Positions 50,516 to 58,984 are shown, counted from the first letter of the stretch. The stretch is 64,000 nt of DNA from Chthoniobacterales bacterium (GCA_014879535.1 JACSRX010000035.1:1-64000), one strand, 5' to 3'. A program made the numbers and translations. Notes: a model not told the origin generated them from the letters alone.

Positions 50516-52338
50516 GACTCCTCCATCGAGAGCGCATTGAACAGGGCTTGGATGTCGTCGGCTGAAAGCCCTGTGCTGTATTCGTCGAAGTCCTCGATGT
50601 CCGTTGGATCAAGGGGAATTGGATCAGGCCGCAGGGACGAGTCTTCGAGCGCCTCGGCCATCTGTCCAATCTTGTAGCCGAGTCGCTCCCGCACCGTTTC
50701 GTCCACGCTGCCGATGCACTCGACAATCTCGATTGTCGTCTTCTGGTCCTTCGGCAAGCCGAACCGATGGATGCGGTCTTCCGATTGCAGGTAATGGGCT
50801 GCGTTGAATGTGCGATCGAGATAGAGCGCATGGTGACAGACGCGGTGCAGACTCACGCCTTCGCTCGCAGCCGCAGGGTTCGCGACCATTACCAGCACGG
50901 CGGGATCGTCGTGGAAGAGTTTGATTTTCCCCTCGCGGGTTTCGTCGTCGTCCTCGTTGCCGGCATCGACGCCGCCGTGAATATAGACCGCGCCCAGATC
51001 GAGCAGGCGTTCCGCAATGTATTCGACGTTGCGAACGAACGACGACCAGATGAGCACCTTCTCGCCGCTCCGCGCGAGTTGCCGCGCCTTCTTTAGCACA
51101 TACTTCAGCTTCGGCCCTTCGCCCTCAGCCAGCACCGCCGCGAGCAAGTCGGGATGAGCAAAGCCGATCTCTGCGGAGAGCAACGCCGGGTTGGAGACAA
51201 ATTGCAGAAGGCGCGCCACGGATCTGCCGAGAGATCGGAAGACTTGCTTGTTGCGGATGCTCAGAGCGGTCGCCGCCTCCCGCGCTACCTCAAACTTCAT
51301 GAGGCGATACAGTTCCTGCTGCATCGGCGCGAGCGGTAGCTTGGCCAGCACGCGGGTTACGGGCGGAAGTCCAAGCTCCTTCTTGTTAGTTCGCACATAG
51401 ACCGGACGAATGAGATCCACCACGTTTTCAGCCGTCGCCGGTATCTCTGGATAGAGGAAAGCGAACTGCGGGATCAAATCCTCAGTCGCCTGCGGCATCG
51501 GCGTGCCCGACATGATTAGCTTGCCGACAGGCAGGTGAGATAGCCCGAGCGCTGCGCGTGCAGTCTGCTTGCCGACACCGCTCTTGATGCGGTGGCTCTC
51601 GTCCAGAAAGACGTGGATGCTGTGGCGTGCACAGTGAGCGGCAATGAGATCGGGGACTCGGGCGAGTTGCTGATAGGTGATCAGCATGAACCGCGGGTCT
51701 TCATCCAGTAGCTTTGCGATCTTCTCCTTCCCCCCGCGAAGCCGGACGAACGTGGCGTTCAGGTGCGGCATACAGTCCTGCATCTGCTCGTCCCACGCCG
51801 CGAAGGCGTTCTTCGGCGCAATGACCAAAAGGCGCTCGTCGGTCTTCGCCTTGTAGAAGAAGCAGGCCAGCGCTTCGGTGGTCTTACCTGCGCCCGGGAC
51901 CGAGAAGGTCGCCGCGGACGGCAGCGCCGCTATCTTGCAGACGTTCCGCGCCTGCTCAGGCGAGAGACTCCTGCGGAATCCGATTTCGGTGAGCTTGCTG
52001 CGCAGGTCAGCTTCCACAACGGCGACCGCACTCGTCGCGAGGTTGTAGCCGTCTGCCGCGCGCTTCGACTGGCGCAATAAATCGGCGGCTGGTTGCGTGA
52101 TCTCCAGAGTGCTTCCCGGTGCCAAGCCATAACCCTTGAAGACCTCCAAAAGCTGATTGCGCAGCGAGGCGAAGCTCCACCACGGGAGTGAGATGTGGTA
52201 GCCGTCTTCCTGCGCCGCGTCGTCGGTGTGATCGAAGATGAGGCGCCGGATAATATCCAGCCACGGGGCGCTTGCCTCACCCTCACCCCACGACAGCAAC
52301 GCGCGCCGGTCGGCCTCGCGGTAGTCAATCCTGAGCAT
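50512..52338 (-). CDS. SNF2-family DNA translocase/helicase, 608 aa
   Basis: SF2 ATPase motifs in order: FSVPGAGKTTEALA (Walker A), LLVIAPKNAFAAWDEQM (Ia), HVFLDESHRIKSG (DESH box), LIMSGTPMPQ (III), VLIWSSFVRNVEYIAERL (IV), NPAAASEGVSLHRVCHHALYLDRTFN (V) and QSEDRIHRFG (VI). The spacing is of Swi2/Snf2 type, which translocates on duplex DNA. It overlaps the upstream ParB-like gene by 14 bases and the downstream nuclease by ATGA. It would drive DNA scanning or loading for the restriction-like system. Confidence 0.9.
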   Translation of the reverse strand: MLRIDYREADRRALLSWGEGEASAPWLDIIRRLIFDHTDDAAQEDGYHISLPWWSFASLRNQLLEVFKGYGLAPGSTLEITQPAADLLRQSKRAADGYNLATSAVAVVEADLRSKLTEIGFRRSLSPEQARNVCKIAALPSAATFSVPGAGKTTEALACFFYKAKTDERLLVIAPKNAFAAWDEQMQDCMPHLNATFVRLRGGKEKIAKLLDEDPRFMLITYQQLARVPDLIAAHCARHSIHVFLDESHRIKSGVGKQTARAALGLSHLPVGKLIMSGTPMPQATEDLIPQFAFLYPEIPATAENVVDLIRPVYVRTNKKELGLPPVTRVLAKLPLAPMQQELYRLMKFEVAREAATALSIRNKQVFRSLGRSVARLLQFVSNPALLSAEIGFAHPDLLAAVLAEGEGPKLKYVLKKARQLARSGEKVLIWSSFVRNVEYIAERLLDLGAVYIHGGVDAGNEDDDETREGKIKLFHDDPAVLVMVANPAAASEGVSLHRVCHHALYLDRTFNAAHYLQSEDRIHRFGLPKDQKTTIEIVECIGSVDETVRERLGYKIGQMAEALEDSSLRPDPIPLDPTDIEDFDEYSTGLSADDIQALFNALSMEES

Positions 52339-53644
52339 GCTCCGTGAGGTATTTCCGTATCTTATCCGACTGGGCTTGTATCTGGTCTAGTTGCTTCGCA
52401 ACTCCGGCGAGTTTCGATTCCGGACGCAATCCATCTTTGACCGCAGCGGCCAGCAAAGCTTGAGCTTTGGCACAGCAGTCGAGCAGGTAGTTGGCGCTCT
52501 TCGCGTCCTTCTTGAGCTGCTTCTGGCTCTCGATGACCTCGACAATGATCTTGCGCGCCTTTTCGGCGTTCTCGGGCTTTTGAATCTCTGCGGCGAGCGG
52601 CATGTCGATAGACTTCTCGCCCGCCGCGACTGTGACGCCGCCAAAGAGTCCATCAAGCTGCGCGTCGGGTGCTGCCGGCTTCACATCGAATTCGTCCTGA
52701 AGTTTCTCTCTCACCTGATCGAGGCTCTCCATGATCGCCGGGATCGCCTCATACAGACGACCGCCCGCATCCTCGGGTTTCTCGATCAAAGTGTAGGCCG
52801 CTTGCTTGAAAACTTCCTGGCTGCCGATTCCGGAGATCTTCGGCCTGGAAGTGACGATCTTCCGAAATGCAAACTCGTGCTCCGACACCTGAGACCAGAG
52901 GTTGGCCTTGTTGCGCGAGCGCAGGTATTCGTCCGCGTAGGAGCGCATGTCGAGAAGCTCTTGCACTTCGCTCTCCTTCATCTTGTATAACTCCGCGAGT
53001 TCCTTGTTGGAGAACCCGTCCCGCTTCTGCTTCGCGAGCATCATGTTGGCCTGAGCGTCCCAGCTATAGTCCGCCTTGATGTCCTTCTCGATCTGCAAGC
53101 TGGCTTCGAGTCGATCGATTTCCCGTTCCTCACTGTGCGGCAGCACCGCAACATCGACGTGGCGAAAATGACCGTATTTCTCGGGGTGTTTGAAAAGCAG
53201 TTCGCGCCATGTCGCGAGACGGCGATTGCCATTAACCACGAAGCCATTTTCATCCAAAAGAATCGGGTCGATTTGCTTGTTGCCAGTGTCCTCGAAGTAT
53301 TTTTGAAGGTCCGCTTGCTTCGCGAGTTGGAGCAGAAGGATGTGTTGAGCTTCTTGGGCGTCCCATAGCTCCGCATCGCCCGAGAAGAGGTCTTTACGTG
53401 CGGCTGGATTCTTTGCCAAATACTCAGACTGCAATGAAGCGGTGCGTCCGTTTGCCATCCGATATTTCGGAAGCTCAATCGGCACGCGCACGATTCGGAT
53501 GTCCTGGGTCTTTTCCTGAAAGACGACGCGCGTTGTTGCGTCGCCTGGCTTCGCTAAGAGCTTCTTGAACTCTTCGGTGCGTGCAGGCTTAGGCCAGCCA
53601 AACCGGGAACTCGTGGGCGTTGGTGAGGGAGGGTTCGTGGGCAT
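52325..53644 (-). CDS. ParB/Srx-like domain protein, 439 aa
   Basis: The N-terminal region contains the ParB-type box NGFVVNGNRRLATWREL, preceded by DPILLDENG, then an HTH typical of ParB proteins (SNKELAELYKMKESEVQELL). The C-terminal 150 residues are helical/coiled. The GNRR box corresponds to the nucleotide-binding GERR box of ParB. Within a restriction-modification-like operon it may act as CTP-dependent DNA clamp, nuclease or DNA-modification factor; which is not determinable here. Confidence 0.78.
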   Translation of the reverse strand: MPTNPPSPTPTSSRFGWPKPARTEEFKKLLAKPGDATTRVVFQEKTQDIRIVRVPIELPKYRMANGRTASLQSEYLAKNPAARKDLFSGDAELWDAQEAQHILLLQLAKQADLQKYFEDTGNKQIDPILLDENGFVVNGNRRLATWRELLFKHPEKYGHFRHVDVAVLPHSEEREIDRLEASLQIEKDIKADYSWDAQANMMLAKQKRDGFSNKELAELYKMKESEVQELLDMRSYADEYLRSRNKANLWSQVSEHEFAFRKIVTSRPKISGIGSQEVFKQAAYTLIEKPEDAGGRLYEAIPAIMESLDQVREKLQDEFDVKPAAPDAQLDGLFGGVTVAAGEKSIDMPLAAEIQKPENAEKARKIIVEVIESQKQLKKDAKSANYLLDCCAKAQALLAAAVKDGLRPESKLAGVAKQLDQIQAQSDKIRKYLTEHAQD

Positions 53645-53647
53645 GTT

Positions 53648-54103
53648 TTATTCGAGTGCGAAAATGAGCGTTGGGACGTGGTAGGCTTTCCTGAATATGG
53701 CGAGCTCGCGCTCAAGCCGAGTGGACTGCGCGATATTGTCTCCAAGCAACGCAGCCATCGGTTGCGAGGGCACAACGATTGCCGCCGACTTGATCGCGTT
53801 GTCGAGATACATCGTCTGCAGCTTGATCATATCTGCATACATCCGCGCCATATTGCCGGTTTGCATGCAGAGCCCGACATTGTCCTTCATCGAGGTAATC
53901 GTCATGTCGGAGTCCATCGACACAGCAACCTCGCCGGACCATCCCGAGCTTTTTAGGTGGGCGAGAAAGGCATCGCGGATCTTTGGCGCAGCCTTCGGCG
54001 CCGGCTTAACAGTGATCGCTTTGATGGCCGCCTCGATTTCTTTCTGGGTAGACTTGGGAATTGCTTTGTCGCCCGCGCAGTGACTGTGGAGCACGCAGTT
54101 CAT
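53648..54103 (-). CDS. BglII-like restriction endonuclease-fold protein, 151 aa
   Basis: The stretch DNVGLCMQTGNMARMYADMIKLQ followed by AAIVVPSQPMAALLGDNIAQS resembles the BglII/BstYI family pattern of a beta strand with x-Q-x-G-N, an ARxxADLxKLQ helix and an IVP strand. As I recall BglII-type enzymes, an acidic residue precedes the Gln by two positions; here it is Cys, so the protein may be inactive or use another residue. It overlaps the methyltransferase gene by ATGA, as expected for a cognate restriction partner. It is short compared with active BglII (about 220 aa). Confidence 0.65.
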   Translation of the reverse strand: MNCVLHSHCAGDKAIPKSTQKEIEAAIKAITVKPAPKAAPKIRDAFLAHLKSSGWSGEVAVSMDSDMTITSMKDNVGLCMQTGNMARMYADMIKLQTMYLDNAIKSAAIVVPSQPMAALLGDNIAQSTRLERELAIFRKAYHVPTLIFALE

Positions 54104-55080
54104 TGAAATGCCCCCGCCTTGAATCCAGCCGGTGGCTTGGAAAGGTTGCTTTGGGTGTGATCGTAGATCGGCTTGTCGTGCGGCCGATAAGTAGCCTTTC
54201 CGGCGAGTGCGTCGCGCACACGGCTCAAGCCGATTGCTGCATACTCGGCCACAATCTCGCAGCCCCAGAATCGGCGCCCGTGCATTGCCGCAGCAACGCC
54301 TGCCGAAGCTACACCAGCAAACGGATCGAACACGAGATCGCCGCGGTTTGTGAGTGCGAGCACGAGCCGCTCAATCAACCCGACCGGAAACTGGCAGGGG
54401 TGTCCTGTCTTCTCGATGTGGTTGCTTTTCACGTTCGGAATGTTCCAGACATCTTCCGGGTTCTTACCCAGCGGGTTGCCTGAGAATTGGCCCGCCTTTG
54501 GCCCCTTAAAGTGTTTTTTGCCCGGATACTTCGCCGGCGTGCGAACAGCATCCAAATTGAATGTGTAGGTGTCCTTCTTCAACTCCGTTTTCGTATACCA
54601 CATCACGACTTCGTAACGCCCAGAGAATCGTCGCTGAGTGTGCAGGCCATGCCCGAACTGCCACACGATCCGGTTTCGTAGCTGGAGCCGATGCTTTTTA
54701 AAAATCGGAGCGAACTCGATATCCAACGGGAAGATTTCGTTGTCATCCACGTAGTTTCCGACCTGCCAGCAAATGCTCCCGCCTTTTTTCAATCTCGGGA
54801 TCAACTCGGCAATAATTCGTGCCTGCCATTCCAAGTATTTGTCCAGCTCCATACGTGCCTCATACTCCTTGCCGATGTTGTATGGTGGCGATGTGACGAT
54901 GAGATCAAACAGCGGTTCCGTCGGCAGGCCCTTGAGGAAGGATTCTGTGTCCCCATGCCAGATGGCGTGAGACAAAGTCATCATGGCGCTGGCGTGGACG
55001 CTCTTCAGCAGACTCGCGGTTGGTCTGGCCGGCGTCTTGGGGCGGCAATTGCGGGTAGAGCGTTCGATGTTCAAAGGCAT
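54100..55080 (-). CDS. site-specific DNA methyltransferase (N4-cytosine or N6-adenine, beta-type)
   Basis: A 326-aa (or about 293-aa if started at the internal ATG near 54984) methyltransferase with catalytic motif IV VTSPPYNIG near the N-terminus and SAM motif I FDPFAGVASAGVAA near the C-terminus, the order of beta-class enzymes. The region between (RRFSGRYEVVMWYTKTE, NVKSNHIEKTGHPCQFP) holds the VI-VIII strands and FPVGLIERL. TSPPY suits N4-cytosine or N6-adenine methylation. It heads the five-gene island and would protect host DNA; its mark might also be read by the SeqA-like protein. Confidence 0.9.
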   Translation of the reverse strand: MPLNIERSTRNCRPKTPARPTASLLKSVHASAMMTLSHAIWHGDTESFLKGLPTEPLFDLIVTSPPYNIGKEYEARMELDKYLEWQARIIAELIPRLKKGGSICWQVGNYVDDNEIFPLDIEFAPIFKKHRLQLRNRIVWQFGHGLHTQRRFSGRYEVVMWYTKTELKKDTYTFNLDAVRTPAKYPGKKHFKGPKAGQFSGNPLGKNPEDVWNIPNVKSNHIEKTGHPCQFPVGLIERLVLALTNRGDLVFDPFAGVASAGVAAAMHGRRFWGCEIVAEYAAIGLSRVRDALAGKATYRPHDKPIYDHTQSNLSKPPAGFKAGAFQ

Positions 55081-55291
55081 TGAAGCGGGAACAATAGCTC
55101 ATCGCGTATTTTGGCGCGAGCCCTTCGGGCGTTTATGACGCACTTCCCGAACGCACCCACACAGGCTGAAACTGCATGACGGATGCATGACAAAAGATTT
55201 CATTTCTGCTCCGGTCTGTGCGAATGGCCGGATTTTCTCCTTGCACAAAACGCTATGGGGCAGCAAGATACCGCACTGAACGGAAGGAGTG
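55081..55291. other. intergenic region between methyltransferase and amidoligase
   Basis: About 210 bp without a convincing gene. GCCCTTCGGGC at about 55117 forms a short hairpin. The methyltransferase promoter probably lies here. The plus ORFs at 55183 and 55218 look like shadows. Confidence 0.35.
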
Positions 55292-56095
55292 TTACTCCTC
55301 CCAGAGGAACTTCACGCCGTCGGCGGCCGTGCGCGTGCGGGCCTCTTGGTTCTTGTTCTTCTTGAACGCCCCGAGGCACTCGACTTCCGAGGCCCGGCGG
55401 CACAGCCCGATCGCCGTGGCCACGTGGTGCTGGACCTTCTGCAGATTCGTGGTTCCCGCGAAGGCTCGGAACTCGACGAGGCCGTGGCTAAACAGTTTGC
55501 GGAAGTTCACCATCCCGCGCCCGCACGCCACCGCCGCGTCATTCTTGGTCCGCGGGCTCGGATGCCGCTCCATCGTGCGCACCAGATGCGCCACGTCCGC
55601 CGCGAACGTGTGGCTGTAGTGGTTCAGGTGACGCCCCGTGCCCGTCTGCCCGTAGATCGAGCGGGCGTGCCACTGCGCGATGTGGGCGAGCTTCTTGGCG
55701 AACTCCCCGCGCTTGTTCTGGTCGCTTGTCCCGATCACCGAGTCCACGCTCACCGTCACATGGCAGCCGCAGGAGTCGTTCACCGTTGCGCCGATCTCGT
55801 TCATCCACCCCACGAAGTCGCAGAGCGCGGACACCCCTTGCTCGCCGTGGAGGATCGGGCTGACGAACTCGCATGGCACGCCCGGCCCCCGGATCGATCC
55901 GTCCCGCTCGGCCCGCCAGGTCAGGCGTCCGAACTTGGGTGCGGCGATCACCGTGCCATCTGTCTTGCGCAGCCCGCCAGCCACGGGTGTCCCGCTGTGG
56001 TAGCTGCCCACTTGAACCCCGCTCGTGGCGGGGATGCTTGTTTCCAGCTCCACTCCGAAGAGGACGCTGGCGGCTTTGATGTCCGGCTTTTTCAT
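55292..56095 (-). CDS. amidoligase-family (ATP-grasp-like/GCS-like) enzyme, 267 aa
   Basis: Motifs of the Amidoligase_2 family: SVLFGVELETS (metal-binding Glu near the N-terminus), RAERDGSI ... CEFVSPILHGEQG, SCGCHVTVSVD and GLVEFRAFAGTTN. These enzymes are related to glutamate-cysteine ligase and form amide bonds between carboxylates and amines. In phages and bacteria they often accompany class II amidotransferases and AIG2-type cyclotransferases, both present in this element (26.1 and 57.6 kb). It would ligate or tag peptides or cell-wall groups; the substrate is unknown. Starts at ATG 56095 after a long promoter region. Confidence 0.85.
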   Translation of the reverse strand: MKKPDIKAASVLFGVELETSIPATSGVQVGSYHSGTPVAGGLRKTDGTVIAAPKFGRLTWRAERDGSIRGPGVPCEFVSPILHGEQGVSALCDFVGWMNEIGATVNDSCGCHVTVSVDSVIGTSDQNKRGEFAKKLAHIAQWHARSIYGQTGTGRHLNHYSHTFAADVAHLVRTMERHPSPRTKNDAAVACGRGMVNFRKLFSHGLVEFRAFAGTTNLQKVQHHVATAIGLCRRASEVECLGAFKKNKNQEARTRTAADGVKFLWEE

Positions 56096-56147
56096 AACCA
56101 GCTTAGCCTCTGACAGTTGTGACTTTTTGTCGCGCGCCTTGTGACGC

Positions 56148-56275
56148 CATATTTTTCACCATTATGTTGGCGCCCAACGAGTTGGCATGGTTTTTGACAC
56201 GATGAAAGGGCACCCCGTTTCCGCGTTTATCAGCCGTGGGAACTCACGAGCCGACAGCCTCCATAAGAAGCGTTT
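56148..56275 (-). promoter_or_regulatory. shared phage promoter module (site 3, most complete)
   Basis: Plus-strand reading from left: CCATATTTTTCACCATT, GTTGGCATGGTTTTTGAC, GCGTTTATCAGCCGTGG, AACTCACGAG and CTCCATAAGA. The reverse complement of 30421-30545 repeats all five blocks in the same order and similar spacing. They are oriented the same way relative to the downstream gene, here the amidoligase on the minus strand. GTTGGCATG-N4-TTGAC resembles a sigma-54 promoter but has GA where GC is expected at -12. The gap 56096-56328 has no gene. Confidence 0.7.
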
Positions 56276-56328
56276 TGGGCAGCTGGTATGGGGATAGCCC
56301 CGAGGATGCGCGGACGGGCGCTACGGGC

Positions 56329-57234
56329 TCAAAGGTCCCACGCCTCACGCCACCCCACGAACTTCGGGAACCGCGGCGCGTCCTTGGCCCCGCTCGGCTG
56401 GTGGCGGAACTTGACCAGCCGGCCAACCAGCTCCTCCCGCCGCTCCCACAGGCTCACCCGGTCCACGCCACCGAGCACGTGGTTGTAGCCGAGGCGGAAC
56501 TCCACGCCGGTGTCCACAACGCGCACCACGAACCCGCCCAACTCGCCCCGGCCCACCATGCCCGCCTTGGACAGACTGCGCTTCGTGCGCCCGAACGCAT
56601 CCCGCTCGGCTTCGTTCTGGTTGCTCATCCCCTCGTAGCTCTCAAGCACCACGGCCTCCGCGTCCTCGAACCGCTTGATCTTGAGCAGCCACCCCTCGCG
56701 CTCGGTCGAACGCCCGCACTTATACGGACCGGCCGGATCGCGCACCATCACGCCCTCGTAGCCCTCGGCCAGACAGCGCTCCTCGAACGCCGCCAGTTCG
56801 TCCGCATCGCGGATCTCCACCGGCAACACCTTGGCCACATGGTCCCACTCGGGCAGGCGCTCCAACTCCCGCACCCGGCAGGCATACGGCACATCGAGCC
56901 CGTCGTTCACGAAGTCGAACACATGAAACACAAAGTCCGGCTCGCCGCTCTCCCGCCCGATGGCGCTCGTCGTGGCATTGAACGTGCCGCCCCGCAGCAT
57001 CAGTTCCCCGTCCACCCCGTCCGGCAGGTTCGCCTCGATCCACTCGCGGGCGAACGTGTTGCTGATCGGCTTGAACGACCGGGTCAGCGCCCGGCCCCCG
57101 ATCTTGAGGCATCGGATGCCGTCCAGCTTCGGCGTGGCCAGCACCGGAAAGTTCAGGGCCTCGGGCCGCTCGCATTTGCCGGCGAGCATCGGCTTCTTGA
57201 TCGCGTTCATGGTGCGTGACTCGCGTAGTGTCAT
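56329..57234 (-). CDS. ATP-dependent DNA ligase, phage type, 301 aa
   Basis: Nucleotidyltransferase motif I is ATPKLDGIRCL (adenylated Lys), with motif III FVFHVFDFV, motif IV GYEGVMVRDP and motif V GWLLKIKRF. An OB-fold domain follows (GELGGFVVRVVD). It seals nicks in duplex DNA. The start at ATG 57234 is in an ATGA overlap with the upstream 74-aa gene; ATG 57210 is an alternative. It belongs to the minus-strand phage operon. Confidence 0.9.
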   Translation of the reverse strand: MTLRESRTMNAIKKPMLAGKCERPEALNFPVLATPKLDGIRCLKIGGRALTRSFKPISNTFAREWIEANLPDGVDGELMLRGGTFNATTSAIGRESGEPDFVFHVFDFVNDGLDVPYACRVRELERLPEWDHVAKVLPVEIRDADELAAFEERCLAEGYEGVMVRDPAGPYKCGRSTEREGWLLKIKRFEDAEAVVLESYEGMSNQNEAERDAFGRTKRSLSKAGMVGRGELGGFVVRVVDTGVEFRLGYNHVLGGVDRVSLWERREELVGRLVKFRHQPSGAKDAPRFPKFVGWREAWDL

Positions 57235-57455
57235 CCGCAGAACGAAACCTCGCCGGTCCCGATGGCCGTGAGCCGTCCCACGAGCGTGCCCAAGTTGAAC
57301 TTGCGCAGGCCCCTGTTTTCTACGTCCCAGACCGTGATGAGTCCGCCCCCGCCGAGCTTGGCGGGCGACGTGGTGAAGCGCATCGTGCGGGCCTCACCCG
57401 AGGCCTTCACGAACGTGCCGATGTATTGAGTGCGTTGGTGGATGTTTGCTTTCAT
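57231..57455 (-). CDS. hypothetical phage protein, 74 aa
   Basis: A small beta-rich protein (TQYIGTFVKASGEARTMRFTT) preceded by AAGGAGG and a leader identical in pattern to those of the 23657 and 58984 genes. Coupled to the ligase by ATGA. Function unknown; perhaps a ligase partner. Confidence 0.65.
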   Translation of the reverse strand: MKANIHQRTQYIGTFVKASGEARTMRFTTSPAKLGGGGLITVWDVENRGLRKFNLGTLVGRLTAIGTGEVSFCG

Positions 57456-57565
57456 CCTCCTTGGCCTCTCGCAGAGTCCGCACTGAGTCCATCAGTTTTC
57501 CCGCACCATTTTTGCGGGCTATTTGGCCCGTCACCCACACCGTTGGCATGATGTTTGACGCCGCT
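57456..57565 (-). promoter_or_regulatory. shared phage promoter/leader module (site 4)
   Basis: Contains the leader CTGATGGACTCAGTGCGG and GAGAGGCCAAGGAGG before the 57455 start, then an AAAAATGGTG block, then GTCAAACATCATGCCAAC. All align with the 30.5 and 56.2 kb modules, and the leader aligns with the 23.7 and 59.0 kb sites. It is the only site carrying both the leader and the CATGCCAAC block. Confidence 0.65.
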
Positions 57566-57573
57566 GAAGGATC

Positions 57574-57945
57574 TCAAAATCGCTCCGCAAACTCGCCCCG
57601 CGCCACCCGCTCCGCACCGCGAACCAAGAAGTAGGCCCACGCCTCACGACGCCGCCCGTTCTCCTCCACCACTCCGATCACGCGCCGCCGGTAGAAACGC
57701 GGATGTCCCTCGAGGCGGTCGAGACGCGCCCACCCCTCGGCCGACGTCACCCGATACAATTCGCCCTCAACGCAGTGCCCGCGCCCCGGCATGTCGAGCA
57801 GGTAGGGCAGCCCGTCGATCACCAGCGGAAGCCGGTCTTCCGTGCGCACTTCGGCGAGGAACTCGCCCTCCGCATCCCGCATCACCCGATGGTTGCCGAG
57901 GCCGCGCTTGAGCGTGCCATACACAAAGAGCAAATCGGTCTGCAC
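57574..57945 (-). CDS. gamma-glutamyl cyclotransferase/AIG2-like protein, about 123 aa
   Basis: The frame opens at 58062, but homology-like sequence begins at LLFVYGTLKRGLGNHRVM, the nucleotide-independent GGCT/AIG2 signature; I take GTG 57945 as a tentative start, with TTG 57957 as alternative. Further motifs: YLLDMPGRGHCVEGELYRV with the glutamate and WARLDRLEGHPRFYRR. These enzymes release 5-oxoproline from gamma-glutamyl-amines. In combination with an amidoligase and an amidotransferase it could process gamma-linked amide tags. Confidence 0.83.
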   Translation of the reverse strand: MQTDLLFVYGTLKRGLGNHRVMRDAEGEFLAEVRTEDRLPLVIDGLPYLLDMPGRGHCVEGELYRVTSAEGWARLDRLEGHPRFYRRRVIGVVEENGRRREAWAYFLVRGAERVARGEFAERF

Positions 57946-57953
57946 GGCCGCAT

Positions 57954-58385
57954 TCAACTTGCCCGCGTGTCCCGAAGGAAGCGCTCGATTTCCTCGGCCG
58001 AAAACAACGGGCGACGGCATGCCACGCTCGGACGGATCAACCCACGCTTGCATAGCCGCCACAACGTCGTCCGCGTGACTCCAAGCAGCTTGGTCGTCTC
58101 GTCCGAGTTGTAGGCGAGCCTGGCTTGTTTGGCCGGAAGGGTTGGAGCGGGAGGAGTCGGCGCGGGTGCAGGCGGCGCAGAAAGGATCCTCTCAGCCGCC
58201 GCCATGCATCGCGCGAGTTGCACCGTCGTGAGGTTGGCGAAGACCGGCTCGGACGGCAGCGGTTCGCCCAAAATTTGCTGGAGGATGTCCGCCGGCTGCT
58301 TTCTCAGGAGCGGGGCCAGCCCATGCTCGACCAAGGTGCGAAGGTGGACGCGGTCGGCCAGCGTGGAGTCATCGGGAGCGATCAT
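57954..58385 (-). CDS. excisionase/MerR-like DNA-binding protein, 143 aa
   Basis: The C-terminal 50 residues are a winged helix (YNSDETTKLLGVTRTTLWRLCKRGLI, then RRPLFSAEEIERFLRD). The N-terminal half is helical with a proline-rich linker (APPAPAPTPPAPTLP). Coupled by overlap to the 58382 gene. Likely a transcription regulator or recombination accessory factor. Confidence 0.72.
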   Translation of the reverse strand: MIAPDDSTLADRVHLRTLVEHGLAPLLRKQPADILQQILGEPLPSEPVFANLTTVQLARCMAAAERILSAPPAPAPTPPAPTLPAKQARLAYNSDETTKLLGVTRTTLWRLCKRGLIRPSVACRRPLFSAEEIERFLRDTRAS

Positions 58386-58984
58386 GCGTCCACGATCCCG
58401 TCGAACAACCCCGGCTGGAACGGGGCCAGGGCGGCATGCTCGGCGCGGAAGAACTCGGCTTTGGTCGCGCCCGCAGCCTTCCCCCGCCGCGTGTGGCAGT
58501 CGAACGCATACTCGGGGATCGGCACGTATTCGGGGGCGTTGCGCAGGTCGTCGGCCAGGGTGTCGGGATCGACGCCCCGCATCTCGTCATAGACGAAGTT
58601 CTGCAGGTGGTCGGCATCGCGGCTCTTCTTGGCTGCACAGAGCAGGATCACGGCCTTGGAAATGAAGATGCGCCCCCGCGCCCGCCGCCCCGAGAGGTTC
58701 GCGTTGATCATGGCATACGAGTCGTGGAGCGCCTTGATCTCCTGCGTGATGATGCCCCAGCAGTCCTCGGCCGACACCGTGAGAAGCCTCTTCCACACGT
58801 AGTTGCCGAACCCGCTGGCCCAGAGTTCCAGTGCCCAGTAGCCGGCGAGCTGCGTGTCACCGCGGCGGATGGCCTTCTGCATGGCAGAACTCACCTCGCC
58901 GAAGTCGTATCCTCTGATCGTGCGCAGTCTCATGCCGTGGCCGGTGAGCCCGAACATGTCGGGCGTTTGCAGCGTGCTTTCCAT
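58382..58984 (-). CDS. stand-alone RarA/MgsA C-terminal-like domain protein, 200 aa
   Basis: The sequence YDFGEVSSAMQKAIRRGDTQLAGYWALELWASG ... VWKRLLTVSAEDCWGI ... FISKAVILLCAAKKSRDADHL follows the pattern of the helical lid/tetramerisation part of RarA/MgsA proteins. No ATPase core is present. A small clamp-loader-like AAA core is encoded separately at 24577-25218. May act in replication restart or DNA-end handling. Preceded by the conserved phage leader. Confidence 0.7.
   Translation of the reverse strand: MESTLQTPDMFGLTGHGMRLRTIRGYDFGEVSSAMQKAIRRGDTQLAGYWALELWASGFGNYVWKRLLTVSAEDCWGIITQEIKALHDSYAMINANLSGRRARGRIFISKAVILLCAAKKSRDADHLQNFVYDEMRGVDPDTLADDLRNAPEYVPIPEYAFDCHTRRGKAAGATKAEFFRAEHAALAPFQPGLFDGIVDA

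Noticed and set aside
56178-56200. Classical sigma-54 promoter at GTTGGCATGGTTTTTGAC
   Set aside because: The -12 GC is GA in all copies, the element points away from the adjacent genes, and no activator gene is seen; kept only as part of a conserved module.
56236-57219. 327-aa plus-strand ORF
   Set aside because: Antisense to the DNA ligase with intact motifs.
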